The notes beneath the pieces are model-generated. The model saw only the letters and a program-made list of their open reading frames with translations. It was not told where the DNA came from and searched no databases. A DNA stretch of 64,000 nucleotides from Mycoplasmopsis canis PG 14. GTDB lineage: Bacteria; Bacillota_I; Bacilli_A; Mycoplasmatales; Metamycoplasmataceae. The stretch covers positions 806,001 to 870,000 of the forward strand of contig NZ_CP014281.1 in NCBI RefSeq assembly GCF_001553195.1, read 5' to 3'. Shown here one piece after another: positions 1 through 10,823 of the stretch. The position numbers and the translations under genes are program-made. Each line of letters opens with the position of its first letter. Within the stretch, counting starts at the first letter, position 1.

Positions 1-192
1 ATCATCACTAAATCCGGCATTTTCAACTCCATCTTTAATTATTTGATAAGCATAACATACATGTCTTGCTTTTTTGTGTTCTTTTTTTAATGTACTTATA
101 ATACTCTTTATTTGCGTTTTATCATCTACTTTATATATGAAAGAAAGAAAAGTAGATTTTTTAACTATTAATTCAGCTTGAATATTAGTCAA
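1..192 (-). CDS. IMPACT/YigZ family protein, N-terminal part (runs off the window)
   Basis: Only the first 64 codons are inside the window. The visible protein has the family pattern KS-F near residue 10 followed by KKEHKKARHVCYAY and then SDD, matching the start of the IMPACT/YigZ (UPF0029) fold. The family has been linked to translation control in eukaryotes, but its bacterial role is unsettled. I chose a TTG start at 192 because an in-frame TAA lies shortly upstream and an AAAGGG sequence sits about 8 bases before it. The start overlaps the end of rbgA by 8 bases, so the two are probably translationally coupled. The truncation is a window effect. Confidence 0.72.
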   Translation of the reverse strand, partial: MTNIQAELIVKKSTFLSFIYKVDDKTQIKSIISTLKKEHKKARHVCYAYQIIKDGVENAGFSDD

Positions 193-1042
193 ATGTAATC
201 CCTTTCATATTTTTTACTCACTGAATAAAATGTTTTTCTGCTTTATCAATATCAATTTTACCTTGTTCTTTAAAAAACTTAAATTTTGCAGCATATTCTC
301 AAAGCAATCCATATATTTCAACTTTATCATTTGAGGGTTTTAAACCAAGTTCTATTAACTTATTTGGGTAATATTTAGATAATAAGGATCAAATTTCGGT
401 AGCTACGAATTCTGTAGGGAAATTTTCTACCTTTATTGCACCAATGGCTAATAATTTAATAGCAGGTTCCTGATCTACAAATTTTGGAAGCAAGATACCC
501 GGGGTATCTAGAAATAAATATTCACCGTTTATAACTCATTTTTTCTCACGAGTAACTCCTGGAAAATTAGCAACTTTTAAAGAAGATTTTTCAGAAACCA
601 AATTAATTAACGTGCTTTTGCCGCAATTAGGGACACCAACAACAAATGATTTAATTTTAGTTTGAATCATCCCTTTAGCTTGGTTTCTTTTTATTCTTTC
701 TTGGCTCATTTCTTTCAATTTCTTTAGAATTATTTGTTTTGAGCTAGCTTTTCTTAGATCTAATCATAGAAGGTGCTCACCTTTAAACTTTGATGAAATA
801 ATATTTTTTTTATCATTGTCCATTAAATCACTTTTGGTTATTATAAATAATCTAGGTTTTTGTGGAACGATTTTATCAAAGTCTTCATTATATGAACTAA
901 TAGGCGCTCTAGCGTCTAAAACTACGATGAAAATATCTGCTAAATTGGCTGTGTCTTTAATTTCACGAAAACCTTTAGCCATATGACCGGGGTATCATTG
1001 AACTAGGTTGTTATATTTTTCTTGATTATTTTCTATGTTCAT
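185..1042 (-). CDS. rbgA: Ribosome biogenesis GTPase RbgA (YlqF)
   Basis: 285 codons, a circularly permuted GTPase that helps late assembly of the 50S subunit. The G motifs appear in permuted order: G4 as TKSD near residue 70 and G1 as GVPNCGKSTLIN around residue 120. G3 is DTPG around residue 175. The N-terminus WYPGHMAKG is typical of YlqF. Two adjacent ATG codons (1045 and 1042) follow a GGAGG; the second has the better spacing. The start lies inside the 3' end of the upstream DivIVA-like gene, and the 3' end overlaps the IMPACT gene. Several in-frame TGA codons read as Trp. Confidence 0.9.
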
Positions 1043-1316
1043 CATTTACCTCCATTTGCTTTAAATTAGTTTTCAATCTTTGGATTTCGAATTTTAATAA
1101 TTCAATTTCCTTAATATTTTCTTCGTTACTTTTTTCTAATCCGGAAACTTGTTTTTTAAAAGCACTATTTTTTTTATCTAAAACTTTAATTCAAGAAACT
1201 AAATAACTAATAAAATTATCAATTTCTTTTATATTGTAACCTTCTAATGCTATAGTAAATTCTTGATTTTCAATTCAAGAAATTAACTGATCGACTGTTG
1301 CAAGGTCCTTTTCCAT
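1026..1316 (-). CDS. Small DivIVA/GpsB-like coiled-coil protein
   Basis: 96 codons. The N-terminal third contains GYNIKEIDNFI around residues 26-36, which resembles the DivIVA-domain core GYdxxeVDxFL. This is followed by a lysine- and glutamate-rich stretch that looks like a coiled coil up to the C-terminus. DivIVA and GpsB proteins bind membranes or other division proteins at curved membrane; in a wall-less cell the job is unclear. The start has GGAG a few bases upstream. The last 20 bases overlap rbgA and carry the rbgA Shine-Dalgarno sequence, so expression is coupled. The family call rests on one short motif, so it is tentative. Confidence 0.6.
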
Positions 1317-1318
1317 TA

Positions 1319-2044
1319 TTACTCCTTATTATAAACTTTATTTAAAACTATTCCAGCAGCTATAGCAACATTAAGACTTTCAAATTCAATTGGAATATAA
1401 ATATTAGTGTCAGATAAGTTCTTTACCTTATCGCTAATTCCATTTCCTTCATTACCTAAAACAATTACTATTTTTTTATCTTCAAAAATAACATCATTTA
1501 ACTTTTTAGCATTGGTATCCAAAAGTGTTTCATAAACTTTAAATCCTTTTTCTTTCAAAATTTTTAAATTTTCTGTTATGTCTTTGGTTTCTATAATATT
1601 AATGTTGAATAGCGCTCCTTGCGAAGATCTTACTACTTTATCATTAAAAGGGTCAATATTTTCGACAATCACTGTATCAAAATTAAATGACTTAGCTAAT
1701 CTAATTATTGTTCCTACATTTCCTGGATCTTGAAGATTATTTAAAGCTATTACATGGTTAATATCTTGATTTATTAGTTTAGGTTTCTTACATAAAGCAA
1801 TAACCTTTTGCGGTGTAGATGTTTCAGAAAGTCATTTAATAATATCATAAGAAACTTTTGTAGAATTTAAAAAAACACTAGAATCTGCAGATTCAAATAT
1901 TTCTTCTACTAAATTGTTTTTTAGCGCTTCTTCTACTAAATGAAATCCGGAAACCAAAAATTTGTTTTCTTGATTTCTATATTTTTTTTCTTGTAATTTT
2001 TTTAAATATTTAACTTTTGAATTTTGTTTACTTGTTAGAACCAT
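1319..2044 (-). CDS. TrmH/SpoU family RNA 2'-O-methyltransferase
   Basis: 241 codons. The N-terminus (SKQNSKVKYLKKL...FLVSGFHLVEEAL) is the small substrate-binding domain of SpoU-type enzymes. The C-terminal half is the SPOUT methyltransferase domain with NLQDPGNVGTIIRLA near residue 105, then LGNEGNGIS and the closing IPIEFESLNVAIAAGIVL, which together form the S-adenosylmethionine knot. It methylates a ribose in rRNA or tRNA; the exact target cannot be told from sequence. It is followed 2 bases later by the DivIVA-like gene and overlaps trmL upstream by 17 bases. Confidence 0.88.
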
Positions 2045-2564
2045 TAGATAATAAAAATTCTTTCCCTTTTTCTACTTCATATAATGAAAGTTCTTCTCAA
2101 TTTAACTGCCTCATAACCTCAAAACTTACAATACATACAGAATTAGCTAAATTAATTGACCGCATTTGAGAAACCATAGGTATCCTCAAACAATTATCAA
2201 TGTTTTTCTGTAGTATTTCTTTATCAATTCCTGTTGATTCACGACCAAACATTAATCAAACTTCTTTATTGTCTTTAATTTCTTTTGTATAATCTTGGTC
2301 AGAATAAGTTTTTAAACCATAGCGTGTTATGTAAAAAATATTTTTATCACTATATTTCTTATAAAACTCCTCATACGAATCATGCACTTCGTGTCTAATA
2401 TCAGATAGCATTCTTCCCGCACCTGCTCTCTTTAAGTATTTCGGGTGTAAATCAAAACTAATTGGTTTAATTATGTGTAATTTGGCCCCAAGTGCAAAGC
2501 AAGTTCTTATAATATTACCTGTATTAGGTGAAATTTCTGGTTGAAATAAAACTATATTAAGCAT
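2028..2564 (-). CDS. trmL: tRNA (cytidine(34)-2'-O)-methyltransferase TrmL
   Basis: 178 codons, a minimal SPOUT methyltransferase without an N-terminal extension, as usual for TrmL. It starts MLNIVLFQPEISPNTGNIIR, contains GRESTGI and ends with the IPM...RSINLANSV knot motif. TrmL methylates the wobble base ribose of tRNA-Leu isoacceptors. A longer ATG start four codons upstream is possible, but its bases contain the GGAGG that serves the chosen start. This gene heads the minus-strand cluster and has a TATAAT about 25 bases upstream. Confidence 0.88.
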
Positions 2565-2588
2565 AAAAACCTCCATTTATTAATTTAA

Positions 2589-2594
2589 ATTATA
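2589..2594 (-). promoter_or_regulatory. Candidate -10 box of the trmL cluster
   Basis: Perfect TATAAT on the minus strand, 25 bases before the trmL start codon. No convincing -35 box is visible. Confidence 0.45.
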
Positions 2595-2723
2595 TATTTT
2601 TAAAAATTTATGTTTAAAAGATTTTCACAAAAACTAATAAAAGTTTGTTTTCTTATTATTTTTAATACAAAAAAGCATTTTTTGCTAAAATAGGATTGTT
2701 AAAAATATATATAAAGGAGGCTT

Positions 2724-3299
2724 ATGATAAGAATATTAAGGTTTTTAATACCACTTTCTTTATCTACAACACTTTTTATTGCTTCATGTCAATTTCAAAA
2801 AAGTGATCAAAATCATAATAAAATAGAAGCTAACAAAAACAATAAAAGTAGTAGTGAAAACTCTAAACAAGAGGCAAGAAATATTGATTTAGATTACACA
2901 AAATATGGAATCGATAAATTTAATGGTGTAGTTAAAGAAAGGGTTTTATTATTCCCGGCGCAAACTAGAGAGAATAATTTGGATTCAAACGGAGTATTTA
3001 AAATAAAACTACATTTATCTCCTGTAAAAGGGGTAACAGGTGAATGAATTGCATTTGCTACAGAGGTTCAAAATGCTAAAAACAATAAATTAACTAACCC
3101 AATTATTATTAAAAAATCAACTACTCTTGCTAATCCGGATAACGAATACCCTCTTACTTGATCTTTTGAAAAAGATAAGCTTGAGAATGGTAAATCATAC
3201 ACATTTATCTTTTGAAAGAAAGATGGATCTGAAAAAATTATTTTTAGCAAGGAACACATAAATGAAAATTTAGATATATTCCCTGCTAAGCTACCATAA
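2724..3299 (+). CDS. Hypothetical lipoprotein
   Basis: 191 codons. Signal peptide with a charged start, a hydrophobic core and lipobox LFIASC, so Cys22 should be lipidated and the protein placed on the outer face of the membrane. The next 30 residues are a Lys/Asn/Ser-rich linker. The rest is a small soluble domain with no family I recognise. A strong AAAGGAGG lies 3 bases before the ATG and a TAAAAT at 2686-2691 is a possible -10 box. It converges on tuf and shares a terminator with it. Confidence 0.8.
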
Positions 3300-3301
3300 T
3301 A

Positions 3302-3331
3302 AAAAAATAACAGCTTTTGCCGTTATTTTTT
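3302..3331. terminator. Bidirectional terminator between lipoprotein gene and tuf
   Basis: Inverted repeat AAAAAATAAC...GTTATTTTTT with a GC pair and small loop, flanked by A and T runs so that it can act on both strands. Confidence 0.75.
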
Positions 3332-3334
3332 TTA

Positions 3335-4522
3335 TTATTTAATAATTTTTGTTACTGAACCAGCACCAACTGTACGTCCACCTTCACGAATAGAGAATTT
3401 TGTTCCCTCTTCTACAGCGATAGGAGCGATTAATTTAACTTTTAAGTTAACGTTTTCTCCTGGAATAACCATTTCACGTCCAGCTTCGAATTCAACTCCA
3501 CCTGTTACGTCTGTTGTACGGAAGTAGAATTGTGGTTTATAGTTCTTGAAGAATGGAGTGTGACGTCCACCTTCTTCTTTTTTAAGAACATAAATAGCAG
3601 CTTCGAATTCTGTGTGAGGAATAATTGAACCTGGTTTAGCTAAAACTTGTCCACGTTCAACATCTTCACGGTTAACTCCACGAAGTAATAATCCAGCGTT
3701 ATCTCCTGCTTGTGCTTCTTTAAGGTTTTTACGGAACATTTCAATTCCTGTAACAACTGTTTTTTTAGTAGCTTTTAATCCAACGATTTCAACTTCATCG
3801 TTTAATTTTAATGTTCCACGTTCAACACGTCCTGTAGCAACAGTTCCACGTCCTGTAATTGTGAAAACGTCTTCAACAGCCATTAAGAATGGTTTGTCAA
3901 ATTCTTTAACTGGTGTTTCAATGTATGAATCAACAGCATCCATTAATTCCATAATTTTAGCTTCATATTTTTCATTTCCAGCTAAAGCTTCTGAAGCTGA
4001 TCCACGGATAATTGGAGCGTTATCTCCGTCAAATCCGTATTCTGAAAGAAGACCACGAATTTCTAATTCAACTAATTCGATCATTTCTTCTTCACCTTCT
4101 AACATATCAACTTTGTTTAAGAAAACAACGATACGAGGAACACCAACTTGTTTAGATAAAAGAATGTGTTCACGTGTTTGAGGCATAGGTCCATCTGTTG
4201 CAGCAACAACTAAGATAGCACCATCCATTTGAGCAGCCCCTGTAATCATGTTTTTAACGTAGTCAGCGTGACCAGGACAGTCAACGTGAGCATAGTGACG
4301 TTTTTCTGTTTGGTATTCAATGTGTGATGTATTAATTGTAATACCACGTGCTCTTTCTTCTGGAGCGTTATCAATAGAAGCATAATCACGAGCTTCTGAT
4401 AATCCTTTTTTAGCTAAAACTGTAGCAATAGCAGCAGTTAATGTAGTTTTACCATGGTCAACGTGTCCAATTGTACCAACGTTAACGTGTTCTTTACTAC
4501 GGTCAAAATCTAATTTTGCCAT
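3335..4522 (-). CDS. tuf: Elongation factor Tu
   Basis: 395 codons, full length for EF-Tu. It delivers aminoacyl-tRNA to the ribosome. Visible motifs are GHVDHGKTT (G1), RGITI (switch I), DCPGHADY (G3) and NKVD (G4), followed by the two beta-barrel domains. Codon use is more biased to highly expressed choices (many GTT and CGT) than in neighbours. GGAAA precedes the ATG. The gene stands alone, away from fusA at 46,680, and has a long upstream leader. Confidence 0.98.
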   Translation of the reverse strand: MAKLDFDRSKEHVNVGTIGHVDHGKTTLTAAIATVLAKKGLSEARDYASIDNAPEERARGITINTSHIEYQTEKRHYAHVDCPGHADYVKNMITGAAQMDGAILVVAATDGPMPQTREHILLSKQVGVPRIVVFLNKVDMLEGEEEMIELVELEIRGLLSEYGFDGDNAPIIRGSASEALAGNEKYEAKIMELMDAVDSYIETPVKEFDKPFLMAVEDVFTITGRGTVATGRVERGTLKLNDEVEIVGLKATKKTVVTGIEMFRKNLKEAQAGDNAGLLLRGVNREDVERGQVLAKPGSIIPHTEFEAAIYVLKKEEGGRHTPFFKNYKPQFYFRTTDVTGGVEFEAGREMVIPGENVNLKVKLIAPIAVEEGTKFSIREGGRTVGAGSVTKIIK

Positions 4523-4954
4523 ATTTTCCTTTCATATAAAATTTTATTTTATTTTGTTTGTCTTAGCGCTAAAACCAACCTATAGTCTAGTCTTTCATCT
4601 AGATCCTGTCCATTTAAAGTCGAGTTATGTTTAGCAAATTAATTTTACCAAAAATTGACTTTTTTAAAAGCGCTATATTTTAATTAAAAAACTTTGAAAT
4701 ATTTTAGCATAAAAATCTAATAATTATATATTTTGGAAGTTTTTTAATATTTAAAACTCTTAGCGACTAATCTTCTTAAAATTATTTTTAATCCTACTAA
4801 ATAAATAAAAAAGAAGGGAAAATTATATTTTTTAAAATTAAAAATAAGACTTTAAAATATTCAATTTTTTAATAAAATATTAGTACATATTTAAATAACA
4901 AAAATATTTATGTATGTCAAATGAAATTTAAATCAAAAATTCAAGGAGAAATTA
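4523..4954. promoter_or_regulatory. Divergent tuf/xfp intergenic region with long tuf leader
   Basis: 432 bases without a gene. On the minus strand two extended -10 boxes are visible, TGCTAAAAT at 4709-4701 and TGGTAAAAT at 4650-4642, which would give tuf leaders of roughly 110 to 170 bases. The leader is GC-richer than its surroundings and includes a 10-bp palindrome TTAGCGCTAA at 4563-4572 and a small TCTAG/CTAGA inverted repeat. On the plus strand the xfp start is preceded by AAGGAGA; no clear -10 box could be picked out of the AT background. Confidence 0.45.
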
Positions 4955-7336
4955 ATGAATAAGTCAAAATTTGATGACAAAAAATTACTAGATAAATTGC
5001 ACGCTTGATGAAGAGCTGCCAACTATTTATCAGTAGGACAAATGTACTTAAGAAGTAATCCACTTTTATTAAGTGAATTAAAAGCTGAAGACGTTAAAAT
5101 GTATCCAATCGGACACTGAGGAACAATTCCAGGACAAAACTTAATTTACGCTCACTTAAACCGTGTTATTAATAAGTATGATCTTGAAATGTTTTACATT
5201 GAAGGTCCAGGTCACGGTGGACAAGTTATGATTTCTAACTCATATTTAGATGGAAGTTATACAGAATTATTCCCAGAAATCACTAAAGATGTTGATGGTC
5301 TTACAAAAATGTTTAAGAGATTCTCATTCCCAGGTGGTACAGCATCTCACGCTGCTCCAGAAACTCCTGGATCAATTCATGAAGGTGGAGAATTAGGGTA
5401 TGCTCTTTCACATGCTACAGGTGCTATTTTAGATAATCCAAAAATTATTGCCGCAACTGTTATAGGGGACGGGGAAGCTGAAACAGGTCCTTTAGCTGCT
5501 GGTTGATTTGCAACATCATTTATTAACCCAGTTAACGATGGAGCTGTTTTACCAATCGTTCACGTAAATGGTGGTAAAATTTCTAACCCAACAATTTTCG
5601 CAAGAAAAACAAATAAAGAAATTTCTGATATGTTATCAGGATTTGGTTGAGAAGCTATTTTCGTTGAAGCCGATGTTAATGATCAAGTTGGTATTCACGA
5701 AATTATGGCAAAACAATTTGACTTAGCCGTTGAAAAAATATTAAAAATTCAATCTGAAGCAAGAAAAAAACCTGCTGAACAAGCTACAAGACCTATTTGA
5801 CCAGCTCTTATCGTTAGAACACCAAAAGGTTGAACACAACCACACACAATTAATGGACTTACATACGAAGGAAGCTTTAGAGCTCACCAAGTTCCACTTC
5901 CAGTTACATCAGAAAATCCAAAAATGTTAGCAGAATTAAAAGAATGATTAATGTCATATCGTCCACACGAATTATTTAACAAAGATGGATCATTCAAATC
6001 TGAATTTGCTGAAGTTGCTCCAAAAGGATTTAAGAGAATGGGAATGCACCCTATCACAAATGGTGGTGTTAATCCAAAACCTTTAAACTTAGGAAAATGA
6101 GAAGACTTTGCTCTTAAATTTACTAAACCAGGTGAAATTAAGGGACAAGATATGGTTACAGCTGGAACATGATTTGCAGATGTTATTAAGAGAAACCCAG
6201 ATAACTTCCGTGCATTCGGACCAGATGAAACTAAATCAAACAGATTATTTGATATCTTCAAAGTTACAAATAGACAATGAATGGAAAAAATTGATCCAGA
6301 ACTTGACGAATTCTTAAGTCCAGTTGGAAGATTAATTGATTCACAATTATCAGAACACCAAGCAGAAGGATTCTTAGAAGGATATGTATTAACAGGACGT
6401 CACGGATTCTTTGCATCGTACGAATCATTCTTAAGAGTTGTTGACTCAATGTTAACACAACACATGAAATGAGTTGTTAAAGCTCGTAAAATCAATTGAA
6501 GAAAAGATTATCCATCTCTTAATATTATTGCTACTTCTACAGCATTCCAACAAGATCACAATGGTTACACACACCAAGATCCAGGTATTTTAGGACACTT
6601 GGCTGACAAGCGTCCAGAATTAATCCGTGAATACTTACCTGCTGACTCAAATACATTATTAGCTGTTTTAGATAAAGCCTTTAGAGAAAGAGATGTTATT
6701 AACTTGATTGTTGCTTCAAAACAACCAAGAGAACAATTCTACTCAGTTGAAGAAGCAAAAGAATTAGTTGAAAAAGGATATAAAGTTATTGATTGAGCAT
6801 CAACAGTTAAAAAAGGTGAAGAACCAGATTTAGTAGTTGTTGCTTCAGGTACAGAACCTAACTTAGAAGCCTTAGCTACAGTTTCAATTTTAAACAAACA
6901 TTTCCCTGAAATGAAAATTAGATTCGTTAATGTTGTTGATTTATTAAGATTAAGACACCAAAGCATCGATCCTCGTGGTCTTTCAGATGAAGAATTCAAT
7001 AGTGTATTCACAACAAATAAACCAGTTGTATTTGCATTCCACGGATTTGAAGGTCTTATTAGAGATATCTTCTTCTCACGTCAAAACCACAACTTATTTG
7101 TTCATGGTTATAGAGAACACGGAGATATTACAACATCATTCGACATTCGTTTAATGTCAGAAATGGATAGATTCCACATTTCACAAACAGCTGCTGCAGC
7201 AGTTTATGGTGAAAAAGCAAAAGACTTCTTAGCGTTAATGGATTCAAAAATTGAATACCACAATAAATACATTAAAGAAGTGGGAATTGATATTGATGAA
7301 GTAAGATTCTGAAAATGAGAAGGACTTAAAAAATAA
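4955..7336 (+). CDS. xfp: Xylulose-5-phosphate/fructose-6-phosphate phosphoketolase
   Basis: 793 codons, the normal length. The thiamine-diphosphate enzyme splits xylulose-5-phosphate with phosphate into acetyl phosphate and glyceraldehyde-3-phosphate; acetyl phosphate can then yield ATP through acetate kinase. Motifs seen: GHWGTIPG near residue 50, IEGPGHGGQ near 84, the cofactor-binding [14 protein letters not shown] near 175 and [13 protein letters not shown] in the C-terminal half. Start ATG follows AAGGAGA. Eleven or more TGA codons encode Trp. It is monocistronic, ending at a strong hairpin. Codon use suggests high expression. Confidence 0.95.
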
Positions 7337-7342
7337 TAATTA

Positions 7343-7375
7343 AAAACAAAACTATAAAAATCATAGTTTTGTTTT
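7343..7375 (+). terminator. xfp terminator
   Basis: 13-bp perfect stem AAAACAAAACTAT / ATAGTTTTGTTTT with a 7-base loop, ending in a T run directly after the xfp stop codon. Confidence 0.85.
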
Positions 7376-7411
7376 TTATATGATAAAATTTGAGTACAAA
7401 AAATAAGGAGA

Positions 7412-7873
7412 ATGATGAGAGAAAATTTAAAACTGTTAAGAACTTTTTCTATTACAAATTTAACCCTTTCAATTGTTGCGGCTATTTTATTAATTATTTC
7501 ATTAACGATGCTTTCGGTAGGGGTTGCAACAGAAAATAGGGCAGCGATAGTTTCTGGTAGCATCGCTACAACTGTTATTATTGCTTTTTCTGTGCTCGCT
7601 TCAATTGCGGCAATTGTTTTAGTTATTTTAGGAACTATAAAGGCTTATAATCTAAGCAAAATGTCACAAAAATATTCTGTTATTTTTATTTTATGATTAA
7701 TTTTAGCTATATCGCAAGTTTTTAACATAATGTTCGTGTGAATACCTATAGTAGGTTTTGTTATTGGTTCAATGTTGTCAATATATATTATATTTGTTTA
7801 TATTTATACAATTATAAAAACTTCTGGGTCGCTTAAAGAATATATTGATTTTAAAGAAGTTGAACAAAATTAA
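7412..7873 (+). CDS. Hypothetical four-helix membrane protein
   Basis: 153 codons. Four hydrophobic segments are clear: residues about 14-40, 53-82, 92-110 and 113-133, with short loops and a charged C-terminal tail. I do not recognise the family. Two consecutive ATG codons follow AAGGAG; the second (7415) has the better spacing and may be the true start. ATGATAAAAT at 7379 onward is a likely -10 region. The gene lies between two strong hairpins and is therefore monocistronic. Confidence 0.75.
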
Positions 7874-7905
7874 AACCATGTTAAAGCGTGGTTTTAATTT
7901 TGTTC
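7862..7905 (+). terminator. Strong hairpin after the membrane protein gene
   Basis: Perfect 17-bp stem (GAACAAAATTAAAACCA and its complement) with a 10-base loop. The gene's stop codon lies inside the left arm. Confidence 0.75.
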
Positions 7906-7966
7906 CAAAAAATATATAAATTCATAAAATCATTTATAATTAAATAATCAATATATAGGAGTATAC

Positions 7967-9121
7967 ATGAAATTTATTACAAAAAACTTCAAAATCGAAG
8001 GCTCAGAATGAGTAAAAATCCAGAATGAAGCTTTAAAATTTTTAGAAAGCCAAAAACAAAAAATAAATCAACAAATTATTTTAGATTTTGCAACTGATGG
8101 TTGTTTAGAAGCAACAATTACTAATGAATTTAGAGAAAATTCACAAAAAATTAAAGATTTTCAATTTTTCTTTAGACCAATTATCTTAAACAAAGAATCT
8201 AACATTAATCAACTCAGTTTTGAACTTAAATCATTTTATTTTGATAAAGAAGATTTAAAGGATTTATCGTCAAATAATTATAAAGACTTGGATTTTTCTT
8301 TAAATCCTGGTTACGAAATGCAAATTTCTGAATTTACAAAATCTTATATTAGTAATTTTAAATTCAGAGAAGATAAAGGTAAAGAAGCAGTAGTTTCTGA
8401 TACAGATGTTGTAAGAATAGAAGTAAAAGACTTAAAAAAAGGTTTAAATCAGAAATTTGAACTAGTCGCTTCAAAAGACCTTGATGAAATAAATCTTGAA
8501 AAATTCATTATAGGGAAACAAGTAGGACAAAAATTTATTTATAAGCCAAACAACGATTTCGAATTAGAAGTATTGGTATTAGGTGCTTTTAAAGTCGTTT
8601 CTGAACCAATTACAGATCTTAATGCCCATAAAATTGGAATAGAAGAATTAAAAACTCTGAGTGATGTTAAAAAATATATTTATGACTCATTGATGGAACA
8701 AATCGTTGGTGAAGCATTATTTGAGTACGGATGAAGAATAGTTGAAAGCATTAAAGAAGAAAATAATGAAATTGAGCTACCAGAAGAACTAATTCAAAGT
8801 GATATTAATGCATTTAATTTCGCACCTTCATTCGAGGGAAATAAAGAAGAAATTGTTCATTCTTCAATTGTTAATTACTTTTGATTTAATTGAGTAGCTA
8901 GAAAATTTGATATTTCTATAACAAATAACGAATTAAACTACGAAGTAAAGAGAGTTAAAACATTTTTAAATATGGAAAACAATAAGCAAGTGGATATTAA
9001 AAAAGTTGCGGATGCAATTTTGATGAAAAAGCTTGCTGTTAAAGTTCTTAAAGAAAGCAAAAATTCTTTTATTGATGAATTCGATAAGTACATTATTTTT
9101 GAGGAAAAAAATAAAGCATAA
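7967..9121 (+). CDS. tig: Trigger factor (ribosome-bound chaperone)
   Basis: 384 codons, somewhat short for trigger factor. The layout fits: an N-terminal ribosome-binding region (about 1-120), a middle domain resembling the FKBP-like PPIase (about 140-225, with IGKQVGQKF) and a helical C-terminal chaperone domain with IELPEELIQSDIN around 268. The canonical ribosome-binding loop is hard to see, so the N-terminus is divergent. The start has GGAG seven bases upstream. It binds nascent chains at the exit tunnel. It converges on rsmI and shares a terminator with it. Confidence 0.8.
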
Positions 9122-9146
9122 AAAAAGAGACTTTTGTCTCTTTTTT
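9121..9146. terminator. Bidirectional terminator tig/rsmI
   Basis: 11-bp perfect stem AAAAAAGAGAC / GTCTCTTTTTT with a TTTT loop at the end of tig; the opposite orientation serves rsmI. Confidence 0.85.
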
Positions 9147-9158
9147 CTTTAAAGTGTC

Positions 9159-9887
9159 TTAATCAACTTTTGAAAATCTTGCGTACTTATTAATTTTTTC
9201 TCTTTTTTCTTTCGGAATCATTAGACACATTGTAAATTCACCCTTAATACTTTCTAAACCAGAAAAGTAAGATATTAATTTGCTAGGCGAATCAAAGAAT
9301 CAAGTCTCATGTATTTTAGTTAATTCTTTTGCTAATGAAATTTTAATAGTATCTTCGAAAATTTCGTAAATATCACCTAAAGTAGATAATAATTTGTGAG
9401 GAGCAACAAAATAAATATACGGATGATTTTTTAATACTATAGTTTCTTTTAACTCTTTTTTTCTCTGTTCTGTTTTGTCTTTAACAAAACCCATAAAAGT
9501 AAAATTATTACTAAATCCTGAGCCCACAAATGTAGTTATAGATGCACTTACTCCTGGTATAATCTCGACAGCAATATTGTGTTCTCTTGCGGAATTAATA
9601 ATTTCAAATCCAGGATCAGACACAGAAGGCATTCCAGCATCTGACACTACCGCAACTGATGTTCCATTCAAAACCATAGATATAATACCTTGAGCTGAGT
9701 TTTTTTCTGTAAAAGAATTGTATGTTATCAACTTTTTGTTTTTTATTGAAAATTTGTCCAATAACTTTTGCGTTACTCTTGTATCTTCACAAGCAATTAC
9801 ATCAACACTTTTCAGGGTTTCTAATGCCCTAATAGTGATGTCATTTAAATTACCAATAGGAGTACCTACAACAAAAACCTTATTCAT
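9159..9887 (-). CDS. rsmI: 16S rRNA (cytidine(1402)-2'-O)-methyltransferase RsmI
   Basis: 242 codons, tetrapyrrole methylase fold. The N-terminus VVGTPIGNLNDIT is the RsmI signature, followed by ACEDTRVT, SDAGMPSVSDPG and PGVSA. It methylates the ribose of C1402 in the decoding centre. The start codon follows GGGAGA. Its first 8 bases overlap the end of holB, the usual coupling in this cluster. Confidence 0.93.
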
Positions 9888-10821
9888 AAATTTCTCCCAT
9901 CTTTAATAACATATCTTGTTTTTGAATTTTAAAATTCCCAAACAGCTCAATATTTTGTAAAAAATCATTAATATAATTTATTCACTTTGTTAGGTAAATT
10001 TGTTCCTTAAGGATAAAATTTGAAATTTTGTTTAGTTCCTTAAAATAATTATTATGAATATAAAAATTATTAGTTTCATTAATACCAATAATTGAATATT
10101 TAATAAGATTTAGTATAAAAATATTTCTTTCTTGCTTGTCTTTCTCTAAATCTTCATTCAAAGAAACATATAATGAATAAAAGAAATTTTGTTTTTTATA
10201 AGCATTTTGCATTATTTTGACATATTTATCAAAAATTTCGTTATAAGACTTATTGCTAAATTCCTTAGCTCTTGAAATATTGTTATTCGAAAATAATACA
10301 CAAACTTCAACAAACGCATCAAAATGAGAATCGAACTCCTTATATACCTCAGATAAATCTTCTTCATCTAAAGTAACTATTTGTGCACGAGATAAGATAG
10401 TGGGCAGTAATTTTTTAATGTTATTTGAGAAAATAAAGATACTAATATTTTCTCCAGGTTCTTCTATTTCTTTTAATATAGAATTTAAACCTTCAAGTGA
10501 GGTAGATTCTAAATTTTCTATAATACCAACTTTATATTGATAAGGATTCATCAGAGACGATAAGTTTAATCTTTCAAAAAAATGATTAAGATCCTCTTTT
10601 TTTATTTTATTACTATTGCCATCGAGATAGAAAATATTAGGAAAAATGTTATCTAATTCGTAATTCATGTATTCATCTATTTTGAGATCTGAGGAATTTA
10701 TTGCCTTAATCAATTTTAAGATTTCTTTTTTTGTATTTGCAACTTTTTGTGTATTGATTATATATAAATGTGAAAGCTTGTTCGATTGAACAAGCTTTTC
10801 TATTTGCTTATAGATGCGCAT
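9880..10821 (-). CDS. holB: DNA polymerase III delta' subunit
   Basis: 313 codons. AAA+ fold clamp-loader subunit. The Walker A motif is absent (VANTKKE in its place), as is normal for delta' subunits, while the sensor region SILKEIEEPGENISIFIFSN and the SRAQ motif are present. It would join DnaX gamma/tau and delta to load the beta clamp. It sits between tmk and rsmI, a gene order common in Firmicutes and mollicutes. No strong Shine-Dalgarno sequence is visible; the start directly follows the tmk stop. Confidence 0.88.
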
Positions 10822-10823
10822 TA

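Noticed and set aside
3861..4181. 106-codon open frame opposite tuf
   Set aside because: Shadow of the strongly codon-biased tuf gene.
5884..6261. 125-codon open frame opposite phosphoketolase
   Set aside because: Shadow of xfp; no start signals.
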